Positions 48,070 through 56,654 of a DNA stretch of 64,000 nucleotides are shown here, one piece after another. Position 1 is the first letter of the stretch; each line of letters begins with the position of its first letter. The notes beneath the pieces were generated by a model. It searched no databases. It worked only from the letters and a program-made list of their open reading frames with translations, and was not told where the DNA came from. Position numbers and translations under genes: made by a program. The stretch comes from JAUXEH01 sp965533275 (GTDB lineage Bacteria; Acidobacteriota; Aminicenantia; Aminicenantales; Aminicenantaceae), in the NCBI GenBank assembly GCA_965533275.1, contig CBESWG010000013.1:1-64000 (forward strand). The letters run 5' to 3'.

Positions 48070-49517
48070 TATGATTCCTCCATCCAGTATTTTCGCTTCC
48101 GGATATGCGAGGGCGGGATGGACAGCTGCTTCCTGTATTTTGCCACTGTCCTGCGGGCGATCTTGAAATTCTCTCTCGCCAGGTTGGTCTCGATCTCGAT
48201 ATCGCTGAGGGGCTGATCCTTGTCCTCATTCTCCACCATCTTGCGGATCCGTTCCTTCACACGAAGGGAAGAGATTTCTTCGCCGAAGTCTCCGGATAAA
48301 GATTTGTGAAAAAAATATTTGAGCGGGAATATTCCCCGGGGGGTCATCATGTGCTTGTTGGCGACCACTCGGCCCACGGTGGATTCATGGACGCCGATCT
48401 CCTGGGCCAGCTCGACCAAGGTCAAGGGTTTGATGAAATCCAGCCCCTGTTCGAGAAAGTCTGTCTGCTTGTCGATGATGTACTGCGCCACCTTGAAGAT
48501 CGTGTTTTTCCGCTGGTCCAGGCTCCGCAGGAACCAGAAGGCCTTTTTCATCTTGTCCTTCAAATAGCGGCTGGCTTCGCTGTCCTCTCCGGATGCCTGT
48601 GCCAGCATCTTTTTGTAATAGCTGTTGATGCGGAGGCGCGGGAGTCCCTCATCGTTGAGAGTGATCTTGAGCTCGCCATCTTCCTTGGTCACGATGATGT
48701 CCGGGACCACGTAGTTCGTCTTCTCCTGGCTGTATTTCCGCCCCGGGGTAGGATTCAGCCTTTTGATGACTTCGATGTGGGCTCTGACCGAGTCACGGGA
48801 CAGGCCCAATTCCCTGGCCAGCAGAGAAAAATCCGACTTTTCAAGGAGGAAAAGATGATCCCGGACGATCTTCTCGGTCACAGGGTCTTCTATGCCGAAA
48901 TACTCCATCTGGACGAGGAGCGACTCCTGCAGGGAGAGGCTGCCGATCCCCACGGGATCGAACTTTTTGATCTTTTCTCTGATGGCCTCCACCTGCTCGA
49001 TGTCCGCACCTGTGCTCGTACAGAGTTCTTCCAAGGTGACTGACAGATAACCATCCTCATTGATGTTACCGATGATGTACAGGGCGATCTCTTTTTCCCG
49101 GGGATCGAAAAAAGTCAGGTTGGCCTGCCAATCCAGATGATCCCACAGAGAGAGCGAGCGGGAGATAATGTTCTCCAGCATCGGGGCCTCTTTTTTTTCA
49201 AAAGAGAGGGAGCGGAATCCGTCGTCAAAATACTCCTGGAAATAGGTCTCGAACTCCTTGTCATCGACCAGGCTCTCCGGCTCGTAAGTCTCGGATTTTG
49301 AGGGCTCTCCCGGACTCTCTTTTTCCACTTCCTCCTGCTGCTTTTCGGGGGCCTCTTCTTCCTGTGTCTCAAGCATGGGATTCTGCGAGAGCTCGGCATC
49401 GATGATCTCGATCAGCTCCAGGTTGGTCAGAGGCAGCAGCTTGATGGCCTGTTGGAGCGCAGGGGCCAGGATGAGCTTCTGTACCTGCCGCTGATGGAGC
49501 TGTTGTTTGAGCGCCAT
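48069..49517 (-). CDS. rpoN: RNA polymerase sigma-54 factor
   Basis: A 482-residue sigma-54. Region I is Gln/Leu-rich (LKQQLHQRQVQKLILAPALQQAIKLLPLTNLEL), region II is acidic (about 50-90), then core-binding and helix-turn-helix domains (TLVELAQEIGVHESTVGRVVANK). The RpoN box is ARRTVAKYRKQL near the end. It directs activator-dependent transcription. The ATG at 49517 was chosen; an in-frame TTG lies six bases upstream. It follows lptB closely. Confidence 0.97.
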   Translation of the reverse strand: MALKQQLHQRQVQKLILAPALQQAIKLLPLTNLELIEIIDAELSQNPMLETQEEEAPEKQQEEVEKESPGEPSKSETYEPESLVDDKEFETYFQEYFDDGFRSLSFEKKEAPMLENIISRSLSLWDHLDWQANLTFFDPREKEIALYIIGNINEDGYLSVTLEELCTSTGADIEQVEAIREKIKKFDPVGIGSLSLQESLLVQMEYFGIEDPVTEKIVRDHLFLLEKSDFSLLARELGLSRDSVRAHIEVIKRLNPTPGRKYSQEKTNYVVPDIIVTKEDGELKITLNDEGLPRLRINSYYKKMLAQASGEDSEASRYLKDKMKKAFWFLRSLDQRKNTIFKVAQYIIDKQTDFLEQGLDFIKPLTLVELAQEIGVHESTVGRVVANKHMMTPRGIFPLKYFFHKSLSGDFGEEISSLRVKERIRKMVENEDKDQPLSDIEIETNLARENFKIARRTVAKYRKQLSIPPSHIRKRKYWMEES

Positions 49518-49519
49518 GA

Positions 49520-50248
49520 TCAATCCAGATTGAAGCCCTCTCCCAGATAGCTCTGTTGGACTTCGAACGAAGCCACCAGCTCATCCGGGGAGCCTTCCTT
49601 GAGGATCTTGCCTTTGTCTATGATGTAGGCCCGGTCGGTGATTTTGAGCGTCTCGCGCACGCTGTGATCCGTGATAAGCAGCCCGAGCCCTCTGGCCCGT
49701 AGAGAGAGTATGAGTTCCTGCAGGTCCGCGAGCGCCAGGGGATCGATTCCGGTAAAGGGCTCGTCCAGGAGGATGTATTCCGGTTGCGCGACTAGAGCCC
49801 GTGCGATCTCCAGCCTGCGCCGCTCTCCACCCGAGAGAGTGTAGGCCTTGGCATCCGCCAACCGACTCAGCCCCAACTCCTTGAGGATGCTGTCGGGATC
49901 ACTGCTCTTGTGCTCCCCATAATCACGGCTCATCTCCCTTATGGAGAAAAGGTTATCACGCACGCTCAGGCGACGGAAGGCGGAAGGTTCCTGAGGGAGA
50001 AGGCAAAGCCCTCGTCGGGCCCGGGCATACATCGGGAGATGTGTGATGTCCTCTCCATCCAGATGGACATGCCCTCCATCCGAGGGGATCAGCCCGAGGA
50101 TCAAGGAAAAGGTCGTCGTTTTCCCGGCTCCATTCGGTCCCAGGAGGCCAACGATCTCACCCTTCTTGACATGGACAGAGACGTCGTCGACGACCTTTTT
50201 CCGGTGGTAGCTCTTTTCCAGCCCAGACGCTTCCAGCTGATGGCTCAT
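49520..50248 (-). CDS. lptB: LPS export ABC transporter ATPase
   Basis: A 242-residue ABC ATPase with Walker A LGPNGAGKTT (36-45), signature LSGGERRRLEIARAL, Walker B YILLDEPFTGID and the H-loop in ITDHSVRE. It powers extraction of LPS from the inner membrane together with LptFG, which are not in this window. It stands between lptC/A and rpoN, a widely conserved order. Confidence 0.96.
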   Translation of the reverse strand: MSHQLEASGLEKSYHRKKVVDDVSVHVKKGEIVGLLGPNGAGKTTTFSLILGLIPSDGGHVHLDGEDITHLPMYARARRGLCLLPQEPSAFRRLSVRDNLFSIREMSRDYGEHKSSDPDSILKELGLSRLADAKAYTLSGGERRRLEIARALVAQPEYILLDEPFTGIDPLALADLQELILSLRARGLGLLITDHSVRETLKITDRAYIIDKGKILKEGSPDELVASFEVQQSYLGEGFNLD

Positions 50249-50251
50249 CTT

Positions 50252-52138
50252 TCACGGTTCTTTAATGACGATCTCGGACCTTTCCCTGCCTGTATTTTCG
50301 ACGACGATTCTATCATCGGCCAGGTGAAAAGTCAATTTGTCCCCCTGGACCTTGCCCTTAAGCTGATGCGTCAGCACAGGCCCGCCGCTCAGCTGGATGG
50401 TTTCCTTTTCCAGGTCGAAAACCGCCTCCTTTCCCTCCGCCCGGTACAGCTCACGGATGACCTCGACATCACCGAGGGCGCGCACCGTCTGAATCCGGTT
50501 ATCCCCTTCGCTCAGGAGGATGACGAGCCTATCCGCCTTCAGATCCGAGGCCTCCACCTTGACACTGGTGTTGCCGCTGTAGATCAAGCGTCTGGCACTC
50601 GGCTTGTATTCCAGGTTGTCGGCACGGATCTCGAGGTCGTACTCCTCTTCGCCCTTGGGATTGACCGTGATGTGAGTTTCCACCCCCTGACTGCACACCA
50701 TGTTCCCGTCCTCCCTGAAAACGGTCATCTCCTGGGTCAGCATCGTCTCCTTTCCCTGCCAAACTTTCACATCTTCCTTAAAAAGAAAACGTCTCTTCTC
50801 TCCGGAATATCTCATCTCTTCCGCTTTGATGAAGACCGCACCCGTCCCGCTAAAAAAGCCGACGGCGGGGGCCTCCGTTTGCGGCGTGGTCATTATGACA
50901 TTGACCCGCCCCTTTCCATCCAGGTTCCGGCTATTGAGTTTGATATCGAGAACATCCGCTTCGATCTCGTAGTCCCCGGCCTTGATACGCGCCCTCGACG
51001 CCTCGCCTCCTTCCACGTGCAGAGTCTGTTTCTTGTCCTCGATAGAGAGGACTTCTCCCCGAACAGTGCGGTTCTCTCCCTCCCGCTTCTCTGCCATATT
51101 GACATGGCCAGCGGCATGGAACGTCTTCATCCTGCCCTCGAGGTTGAACTTAATATCGATGCGGTCGGCCTCGGTCTCTATGAACTCTCCGCCCTCGGTA
51201 TCCTGTCGCAGATAGCACTTCCCCTCGGCCTCCAGGGATCGGATACCCTGCGAGTTGTGCCAAGCCCGGATCAACACCCTACGGGCCCTGAGTTCCCGAC
51301 GCTCGGCCCTATCAAACTGCCCCGCGCTCTCGGGGCCGGATTCGGAAGAATCCAGGCCTGAAGCCACGATATGCACATCGCCCCGCATGAGGATCGACTT
51401 GAGGTTTTCTTTATCAGCAAAAAGCTCGAACCGGATGAATGAAGCATTCGCGAAGCTTTCCTCGGAACGGATGCGGGCATCTCCTCGAATCGTACCCGAT
51501 CCTTTGGAATACAGATAATCCAGCTCCTTCCCTTCTATCAATACTGTCCGCGATGGATCCGAGGCGGGCGTCAAGCTCAGTTTGACCTGACCCGTCAAGG
51601 TCAGCCTCTGGTTCGGAGCTCGATACACAGCACTGTCTGCCGAACCCGAAACGCGCTCGGAGGTGAAGACGACCGGAAGATCGGTGAACAGGCGTTCCGT
51701 CTCCGTCCGATATTCGAAAGATTCCGCTTCGATCCGGAGGTCTTTTGCCTGCAGGACCGCCCCCCCCAGCAGGCGAAAGAACGCATTCTCCTTGTCGTGC
51801 ACGATCTCGCCGGCCGTCAACTCGACATCCTCACCGTCGGCCCTGCCCGGAAACTTGAGCCGGACATCCCCTTCCAAGTGATAGAGCCCGTCCTCCCCGA
51901 TGTAATGCCGGGCAGCCCGGACCTCATAGTCGACCTCTCCCTTGCGCAACTGGAAGTGCTGGATCTCCTCGGTTGTCTCCACCTTCTGATCTGCGATCCC
52001 CGCATCCACAACAGGAACCCTGGGCCTGCGGCTCGAGCGGCTAATGAAGTTCTGAACGATCAGGGACACGGCCGCAAGCATGACCAGGGCGATGAAGACC
52101 TTGAACATCAGGGCGGGTCGGATCCTTTTCTTTATCAT
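50252..52138 (-). CDS. fused LptC/LptA-like LPS-transport protein
   Basis: A 628-residue protein with one N-terminal membrane helix (MFKVFIALVMLAAVSLIVQNF) and then repeated beta-jellyroll OstA/LptA-like segments. Examples are YHLEGDVRLKFPGRADGEDVELTAGEI, LTLTGQVKLSL, FHAAGHVNMAEKREGENRTVRGEVLSI and LIYSGNTSVKVEASDLKADRL. LptC is normally about 190 residues and LptA about 185; this single chain is long enough for an LptC-like part and two or more LptA-like units. It could form the periplasmic LPS bridge by itself. The ATG at 52138 follows a TATAAT box by ten bases. Confidence 0.85.
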   Translation of the reverse strand: MIKKRIRPALMFKVFIALVMLAAVSLIVQNFISRSSRRPRVPVVDAGIADQKVETTEEIQHFQLRKGEVDYEVRAARHYIGEDGLYHLEGDVRLKFPGRADGEDVELTAGEIVHDKENAFFRLLGGAVLQAKDLRIEAESFEYRTETERLFTDLPVVFTSERVSGSADSAVYRAPNQRLTLTGQVKLSLTPASDPSRTVLIEGKELDYLYSKGSGTIRGDARIRSEESFANASFIRFELFADKENLKSILMRGDVHIVASGLDSSESGPESAGQFDRAERRELRARRVLIRAWHNSQGIRSLEAEGKCYLRQDTEGGEFIETEADRIDIKFNLEGRMKTFHAAGHVNMAEKREGENRTVRGEVLSIEDKKQTLHVEGGEASRARIKAGDYEIEADVLDIKLNSRNLDGKGRVNVIMTTPQTEAPAVGFFSGTGAVFIKAEEMRYSGEKRRFLFKEDVKVWQGKETMLTQEMTVFREDGNMVCSQGVETHITVNPKGEEEYDLEIRADNLEYKPSARRLIYSGNTSVKVEASDLKADRLVILLSEGDNRIQTVRALGDVEVIRELYRAEGKEAVFDLEKETIQLSGGPVLTHQLKGKVQGDKLTFHLADDRIVVENTGRERSEIVIKEP

Positions 52139-52148
52139 GCTTGGTATC

Positions 52149-52177
52149 ATTATACCCTGTCCGGCCCGCGAAATGAA
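52149..52177 (-). promoter_or_regulatory. sigma-70-like promoter for lptC/A
   Basis: Consensus TATAAT (52149-52154, minus strand) has a weak -35 TTCATT (52172-52177) 17 bases upstream. Ten bases separate the -10 box from the ATG, so the leader should be about three bases. It may drive the whole lpt-rpoN-pts block. Confidence 0.5.
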
Positions 52178-52237
52178 TTCCCGGCAGCCCAATTCATCAT
52201 TCCGATGAGGCCGGGGGAGTCAGATAGGGGTACAGAA

Positions 52238-53947
52238 TCAGGAGGGAACAGTGCCGGACGGGAGCATATCCTCCAGGACAAGGGTCAGGCGGTCTTCGCC
52301 CAGATATTTCTTGACCTGGAGCGAGTAAACAACGGAAACCCGGCTCCCCTTGCTGAGGGAATCGATCCAATCGCCCTTGTTCCAACCCACTGCATCGAAG
52401 TATCGGCCGTTGTGTTTAAGGAGGAGCTTGATGTGCCGTTCCTTCAGCCGTCGGGGAGTGGCCGCCACTTCGACATCATCGGTGGCAAAGATGGGTTTGG
52501 GATTGCCGACTCCGAAGGGAGTGAGGAGCGCGAAGTGATCGAGGAACGCGGCGCCGATGTCATCGAAGTCAAGGCGGGTATCGATCCGGATCTTGCGTCT
52601 GAGGTCATCCTCGTTGATGCGGCTCTCGACATAGGCATTCATGGTCTGCTTGAGCTGAGGGAGATTGTCGACATCGAGCTCGCACCCCACGGCCATGGGG
52701 TGTCCCCCGTAGTTGTGGAAATACTGGCGGCTGTGGTCCAGGCATTCGATCAAGGGGAATTCGCGGATAGATCGCCCCGACCCGTGGGCCCTTCCATTAT
52801 CATACGCGAACAGCAGTACGGGGCGGTGAAAGTCATCCTTGAGTTTGGAGGCCACGATCCCGATCACGCCACGGTGCCACTCATCGCAGCCAAGGACAAG
52901 CAGCTTGTAGCGCTGGTCCAAGCTCTGGGAGCGCACCCGCTGAGTGGCCTGGGAATAGATCTTTCTCTCAATCCCCTGTCGGGTAGCGTTCATCGCATCA
53001 AGTTCGGAGGCGATCCTCCCACCCTCTTCTAATGATCCCGAAAAAAATAGTTGGACGGCCATATCTGCTCGACCCATCCGTCCGGCCGCGTTGATCCGTG
53101 GTGCGATGCGGAAGCCGATGTCAGATACCTGGACGCCCTTCTGCTCCAGCCCGCAAACAGAGAGCAGGCTCTTGAGCCCCGGATTGGAGACTCGGTCCAA
53201 CCCCTGCAGCCCCTGCCGGACGAAGATCCGGTTCTCCCCGGTCAGCGACACAATATCCGCAACGGTCCCGATGGACACCAACTTCAGGTAGTGAGGGAGC
53301 TGAGACTCCCTGGGATGTCCTTGAAACAGCGCCTGTATCAGCTTGAACGCCACTCCGATCCCGGCCAGGCTCTTGTGAGGATACCCGGAATCCGGCAACA
53401 CGGGGTTGAGCACCGCCAACGCCTCGGGGAGCTGATCCCCCGGCAGATGGTGGTCCGTGATGATGACGTCCACGCCTTTCTGTGTGGCTTCCCGCACAAA
53501 ATCCACCGCTTTGATGCCGCAGTCCGCGCTGATGACGACCTGAGCTTGCCTCTCTTCCACAATACGGATGTGACTCGTTTTGAGGCCGTAGCCCTCTTCC
53601 AGCCGATCGGGGATGTAGTGATCCACCTCTGCCCCCAGGGTGGAGAGTGCTCGGGAAAGGACCACAACGGACAGGACGCCGTCCACATCATAGTCGCCGA
53701 AGATCAGGACTTTTTCCCCCTTGGACGCGGCCTGGCGGAGCCTTTCGACTGCGGCACGCATGCCCTTCAGCAAAAAGGGATCATGCAGATCCTCCCAGGT
53801 TCCGTGCAGGAAGCTCTGGGCTCCTTGGGCATCGACGATCTTGCGGTTGACCAGGATCCTGGCGATCTTGGCGGGAATGCCGAGCTCGGAGGCCAGAGCC
53901 TCGGCCCTGGGGTCTGCATCGGTAAATATCCACTCGGCGCGATTCAT
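52238..53947 (-). CDS. recJ: single-stranded-DNA exonuclease RecJ
   Basis: A 569-residue 5'-3' exonuclease of recombination and repair. The DHH-family motifs are GDYDVDG (Asp85, 87 and 89), ADCG, and TDHHLPG (Asp165, His166, His167). The DHHA1 domain has GGHPMAVGCEL. Length is typical. The lptC/A gene begins 100 bases downstream with its own promoter. Confidence 0.96.
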   Translation of the reverse strand: MNRAEWIFTDADPRAEALASELGIPAKIARILVNRKIVDAQGAQSFLHGTWEDLHDPFLLKGMRAAVERLRQAASKGEKVLIFGDYDVDGVLSVVVLSRALSTLGAEVDHYIPDRLEEGYGLKTSHIRIVEERQAQVVISADCGIKAVDFVREATQKGVDVIITDHHLPGDQLPEALAVLNPVLPDSGYPHKSLAGIGVAFKLIQALFQGHPRESQLPHYLKLVSIGTVADIVSLTGENRIFVRQGLQGLDRVSNPGLKSLLSVCGLEQKGVQVSDIGFRIAPRINAAGRMGRADMAVQLFFSGSLEEGGRIASELDAMNATRQGIERKIYSQATQRVRSQSLDQRYKLLVLGCDEWHRGVIGIVASKLKDDFHRPVLLFAYDNGRAHGSGRSIREFPLIECLDHSRQYFHNYGGHPMAVGCELDVDNLPQLKQTMNAYVESRINEDDLRRKIRIDTRLDFDDIGAAFLDHFALLTPFGVGNPKPIFATDDVEVAATPRRLKERHIKLLLKHNGRYFDAVGWNKGDWIDSLSKGSRVSVVYSLQVKKYLGEDRLTLVLEDMLPSGTVPS

Positions 53948-53957
53948 TTAGCCCCTA

Positions 53958-53986
53958 ACCATACCACAACTCTTCTCAACCCTCAA
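53958..53986 (-). promoter_or_regulatory. sigma-70-like promoter for recJ
   Basis: Minus strand TTGAGG (53981-53986) and TATGGT (53958-53963) are 17 bases apart. The gap from -10 to ATG is ten bases, leaving a leader of a few bases. Confidence 0.45.
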
Positions 53987-54009
53987 TGCCAATCCTGCCC
54001 CGGGTTTCG

Positions 54010-54038
54010 TTGACTTTGCCCGGACCGAAAAATATAAT
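54010..54038 (+). promoter_or_regulatory. sigma-70 promoter for the ftsY-rib operon
   Basis: TTGACT (54010-54015) and consensus TATAAT (54033-54038) are 17 bases apart. Twelve bases separate the -10 box from the ATG, so the leader is about six bases, without a Shine-Dalgarno sequence. Confidence 0.75.
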
Positions 54039-54050
54039 GGCAGTGCCACC

Positions 54051-54941
54051 ATGATCAGCCTCAAAGAGAAGCTATCCCGGACACGCCAGACCGTCAAAAG
54101 CCGGATCGACGAACTGCTTTCCACCAGCAAGAACCGTGAGGAGATCCTGGATGACCTTATGGAAACGCTCATCCTGGCTGACATCGGGGTGTCCACCAGC
54201 GAAAAGATCGTCGAACACCTGCGGGAGAACAGCAAAAAGACCGATTCCTCCGAAGGGATCCGGACCCTGCTAAAGCAGGAGATCATCGCCATCCTCTCTC
54301 AACATCCCATCACGCTCGCTCTGGATCAGCCCCAGTCCGTGGTCATGTTCGTGGGGGTCAATGGAGGGGGCAAGACCACCTCTCTCGCCAAGCTGGCCGG
54401 GCATTTCCAGGCTGACGGAAAACAGGTCATGATGGTGGCTGCGGATACATTCCGGGCTGCGGCACAGGAACAGCTCTCAATCTGGGGGAAACGCCTGAAC
54501 ATTCCCGTCATTCGAGGCCAGTACGGGGCGGATCCGGCTTCTGTTACCTACGATGCCATGCAGTCGTTCCGAGCCCGGAGGTTCGACCTGCTGCTGATCG
54601 ACACCGCGGGCCGTGTCCACACCAACGCGAACCTCATGAGCGAGCTCGAGAAGATCCAGAAGATCATCTCCCGGGAGATCGAGCGGGCTCCCCAGGAGGT
54701 ATTCCTGGTGCTGGACGCCAGCATCGGCCAGAATGCCCTGATCCAGGCACGAGAATTTCTGAAGTTCTCCGCTCTCACGGGAATATTTCTATCCAAACTG
54801 GACGGCACCGCAAAGGGGGGATGTGCTCTCAGCATCGTGGACGAACTCAAGCTCCCCATTAAATTCATCGGGACCGGCGAAGGAGATTCGGATATCCTCC
54901 AATTTTCCCCCCAGGAATTCGCCGACGCGCTGCTCTCATGA
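54051..54941 (+). CDS. ftsY: signal recognition particle receptor FtsY
   Basis: A 296-residue FtsY with N and G domains and no acidic A domain. G1 is GVNGGGKTT (102-110). The other GTPase signatures are AADTFRAAAQEQL, LLIDTAGRVHTN and LSKLDGTAKGG, and the end is IGTGEGDSDILQFSPQEF. It docks ribosomes translating membrane proteins. It overlaps ribD by 4 bases (ATGA), an uncommon operon link. Confidence 0.96.
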   Translation: MISLKEKLSRTRQTVKSRIDELLSTSKNREEILDDLMETLILADIGVSTSEKIVEHLRENSKKTDSSEGIRTLLKQEIIAILSQHPITLALDQPQSVVMFVGVNGGGKTTSLAKLAGHFQADGKQVMMVAADTFRAAAQEQLSIWGKRLNIPVIRGQYGADPASVTYDAMQSFRARRFDLLLIDTAGRVHTNANLMSELEKIQKIISREIERAPQEVFLVLDASIGQNALIQAREFLKFSALTGIFLSKLDGTAKGGCALSIVDELKLPIKFIGTGEGDSDILQFSPQEFADALLS

Positions 54942-56041
54942 ACTCCCGCCTGCAGGATGCCGCATACCTGGAAATGTGCTATGCCCTGGCTGAAAAGGCC
55001 CGGGGATACACCAGCCCCAATCCCTATGTGGGAGCTCTGGTCGTCAAGGCAGGAGAGATCATCGGGTGGGGGTATCACGAGAAGGCTGGCAAACCCCATG
55101 CAGAGGCCCTGGCCCTGGAGCGGGCCGGGCAGCGGGCCCGGAGCGCCACGGCTTACATCACCCTGGAGCCATGCACACACTGGGGCCGCACTCCGCCCTG
55201 CATAGATCTCGTACGGGGCTCCGGCCTGAAGCGCGTCGTGATCTCAGACTATGATCCCAATCCCAACGTCTTTCGGAAGGGTGTCCGTCGACTGCGGGCC
55301 TCCGGGATCGAGGTGTCCGTGGGATTGCTGAAAGAACGAAACAGGACACTGAACGAAGTATACGTCAAGTATGCCGCACAGAAGATTCCCTTTGTGACTC
55401 TCAAGGCCGCGGTTTCTCTGGACGGCAAGATCGCGACAACCTCGTCGGACTCACAGTGGATATCCTCCTCAGCCACACGGGACTACATCCATCTGTTACG
55501 AGGAGAATATGATGCCCTGCTGGTGGGGATCAACACGCTGCTCAGGGATGATCCCCGGCTCACGGTCCGACATCCTCACTGGGGCAAGAAGCGACAGGTC
55601 CGGATCATCCTGGATTCCCACCTCAGATTTCCCCACACGGCACGGATCCTAGAGACGCTTTCTCGAGGTGACATCTTGATCTTCACTGGCCCACAGGCCC
55701 CGGCCAAAAAGAGGATCGCCCTGGAAAAGAAGGGCGCGCAGATCATCCCTGTTCCACTCTCGCAGGGGCGCGTTCATCTCCCGGAGATCCTTTCCCGGCT
55801 GGCCGAGCGGGAGATCTCCAGCGTTCTCGTGGAGGGAGGGGGCCAGGTCCACACGGATTTCCTGGAAAACCGCCTGGCCGATAAGTTCCTGGTCAGCGTC
55901 TCTCCCAAGCTGATAGGCGGGGCCCGGGCCCCATCGTTTTTTCAGGGAAGGGGAATCCAGCACCTGCAGGATGCCCAGGGGCTCAATAGGATCCGAGAAT
56001 TCAGGATCCAGGATGACGTCTTAATAGAAGGATATTTTTAA
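54938..56041 (+). CDS. ribD: bifunctional riboflavin deaminase/reductase RibD
   Basis: A 367-residue two-domain enzyme. The N-terminal deaminase has the zinc site His54-Ala-Glu56 and Cys79/Cys88 (TLEPCTHWGRTPPC). The C-terminal reductase (from about 150, VTLKAAVSLDGKIAT; EGGGQVHTDFLE) completes the second and third steps from GTP to riboflavin. No FMN riboswitch can lie directly upstream because the gene starts inside ftsY. It overlaps ribE by one base (TAATG). Confidence 0.96.
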   Translation: MNSRLQDAAYLEMCYALAEKARGYTSPNPYVGALVVKAGEIIGWGYHEKAGKPHAEALALERAGQRARSATAYITLEPCTHWGRTPPCIDLVRGSGLKRVVISDYDPNPNVFRKGVRRLRASGIEVSVGLLKERNRTLNEVYVKYAAQKIPFVTLKAAVSLDGKIATTSSDSQWISSSATRDYIHLLRGEYDALLVGINTLLRDDPRLTVRHPHWGKKRQVRIILDSHLRFPHTARILETLSRGDILIFTGPQAPAKKRIALEKKGAQIIPVPLSQGRVHLPEILSRLAEREISSVLVEGGGQVHTDFLENRLADKFLVSVSPKLIGGARAPSFFQGRGIQHLQDAQGLNRIREFRIQDDVLIEGYF

Positions 56042-56625
56042 TGTTTACAGGCATTATCACACACCAAGGTGAGTTCCTGGGATTTCAACGGGGCAGGACA
56101 GAGATGGGCCTCTCGGTCTCGGATTTGGGCCGTGCTCTCGCTCCGGGTGACAGCCTGGCCGTCAACGGGGTTTGCCTGAGCCTCATCCGGAGGGAGGGAG
56201 ACACGCTGTATTTCAACCTTTCGCAGGAAACCCTGGAAAAAACCACGCTCGGATCCCTGAAAAGGGGAGATGCCCTGAACCTGGAAGCGCCTCTCACGCT
56301 GGCATCCCCCCTGGGGGGGCACCTGGTCACCGGACATATCGATGGGGTTGGCAGGGTGCGGAGCGTTTCTCAGCGGAGCGTCGGGAAGCGCATCGCGGTC
56401 GCCTATCCGCCGGAACTGAAGGCCTACTTCGTCCCCAAGGGATCCGTGGCGCTCGATGGGGTCAGCCTGACGATCGCCTCTCTCTCCACGTCGGTCCTCG
56501 ATGTTGAGGTCATCCCCATCACGCTGGAGCAGACCCATCTCGGGCTCTGGAGACCGGGCCGTGAGGTCAATATCGAGTGTGACATAATCGGTAAATATGT
56601 GTATAATTGGAAACTCAAATCCTGA
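56041..56625 (+). CDS. ribE: riboflavin synthase alpha chain
   Basis: A 194-residue enzyme made of two lumazine-binding barrels: MFTGIITHQGEF...GVCLSLI and GHLVTGHIDGVG...LDGVSLTIA. It dismutates two lumazines to riboflavin. The last bases of the gene hold a promoter for ribBA. The separate ribH (lumazine synthase) gene is not in the operon. Confidence 0.95.
   Translation: MFTGIITHQGEFLGFQRGRTEMGLSVSDLGRALAPGDSLAVNGVCLSLIRREGDTLYFNLSQETLEKTTLGSLKRGDALNLEAPLTLASPLGGHLVTGHIDGVGRVRSVSQRSVGKRIAVAYPPELKAYFVPKGSVALDGVSLTIASLSTSVLDVEVIPITLEQTHLGLWRPGREVNIECDIIGKYVYNWKLKS
56579..56607 (+). promoter_or_regulatory. internal sigma-70 promoter for ribBA
   Basis: GTGACA (56579-56584) and consensus TATAAT (56602-56607) are 17 bases apart, inside the end of ribE. 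The predicted leader is about 41 bases and includes AAAGG before the ATG. Confidence 0.6.
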
Positions 56626-56654
56626 GCCGAAGATAGGTTAGAAAGGTAAACACG

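Noticed and set aside
49910..51361. 483-residue plus-strand frame across lptB and lptC/A
   Set aside because: It crosses two real genes on the opposite strand and has no domain signature or ribosome-binding site.
54938..55000. FMN riboswitch upstream of the rib genes
   Set aside because: ribD overlaps ftsY and ribE overlaps ribD; there is no leader long enough for an RFN element.
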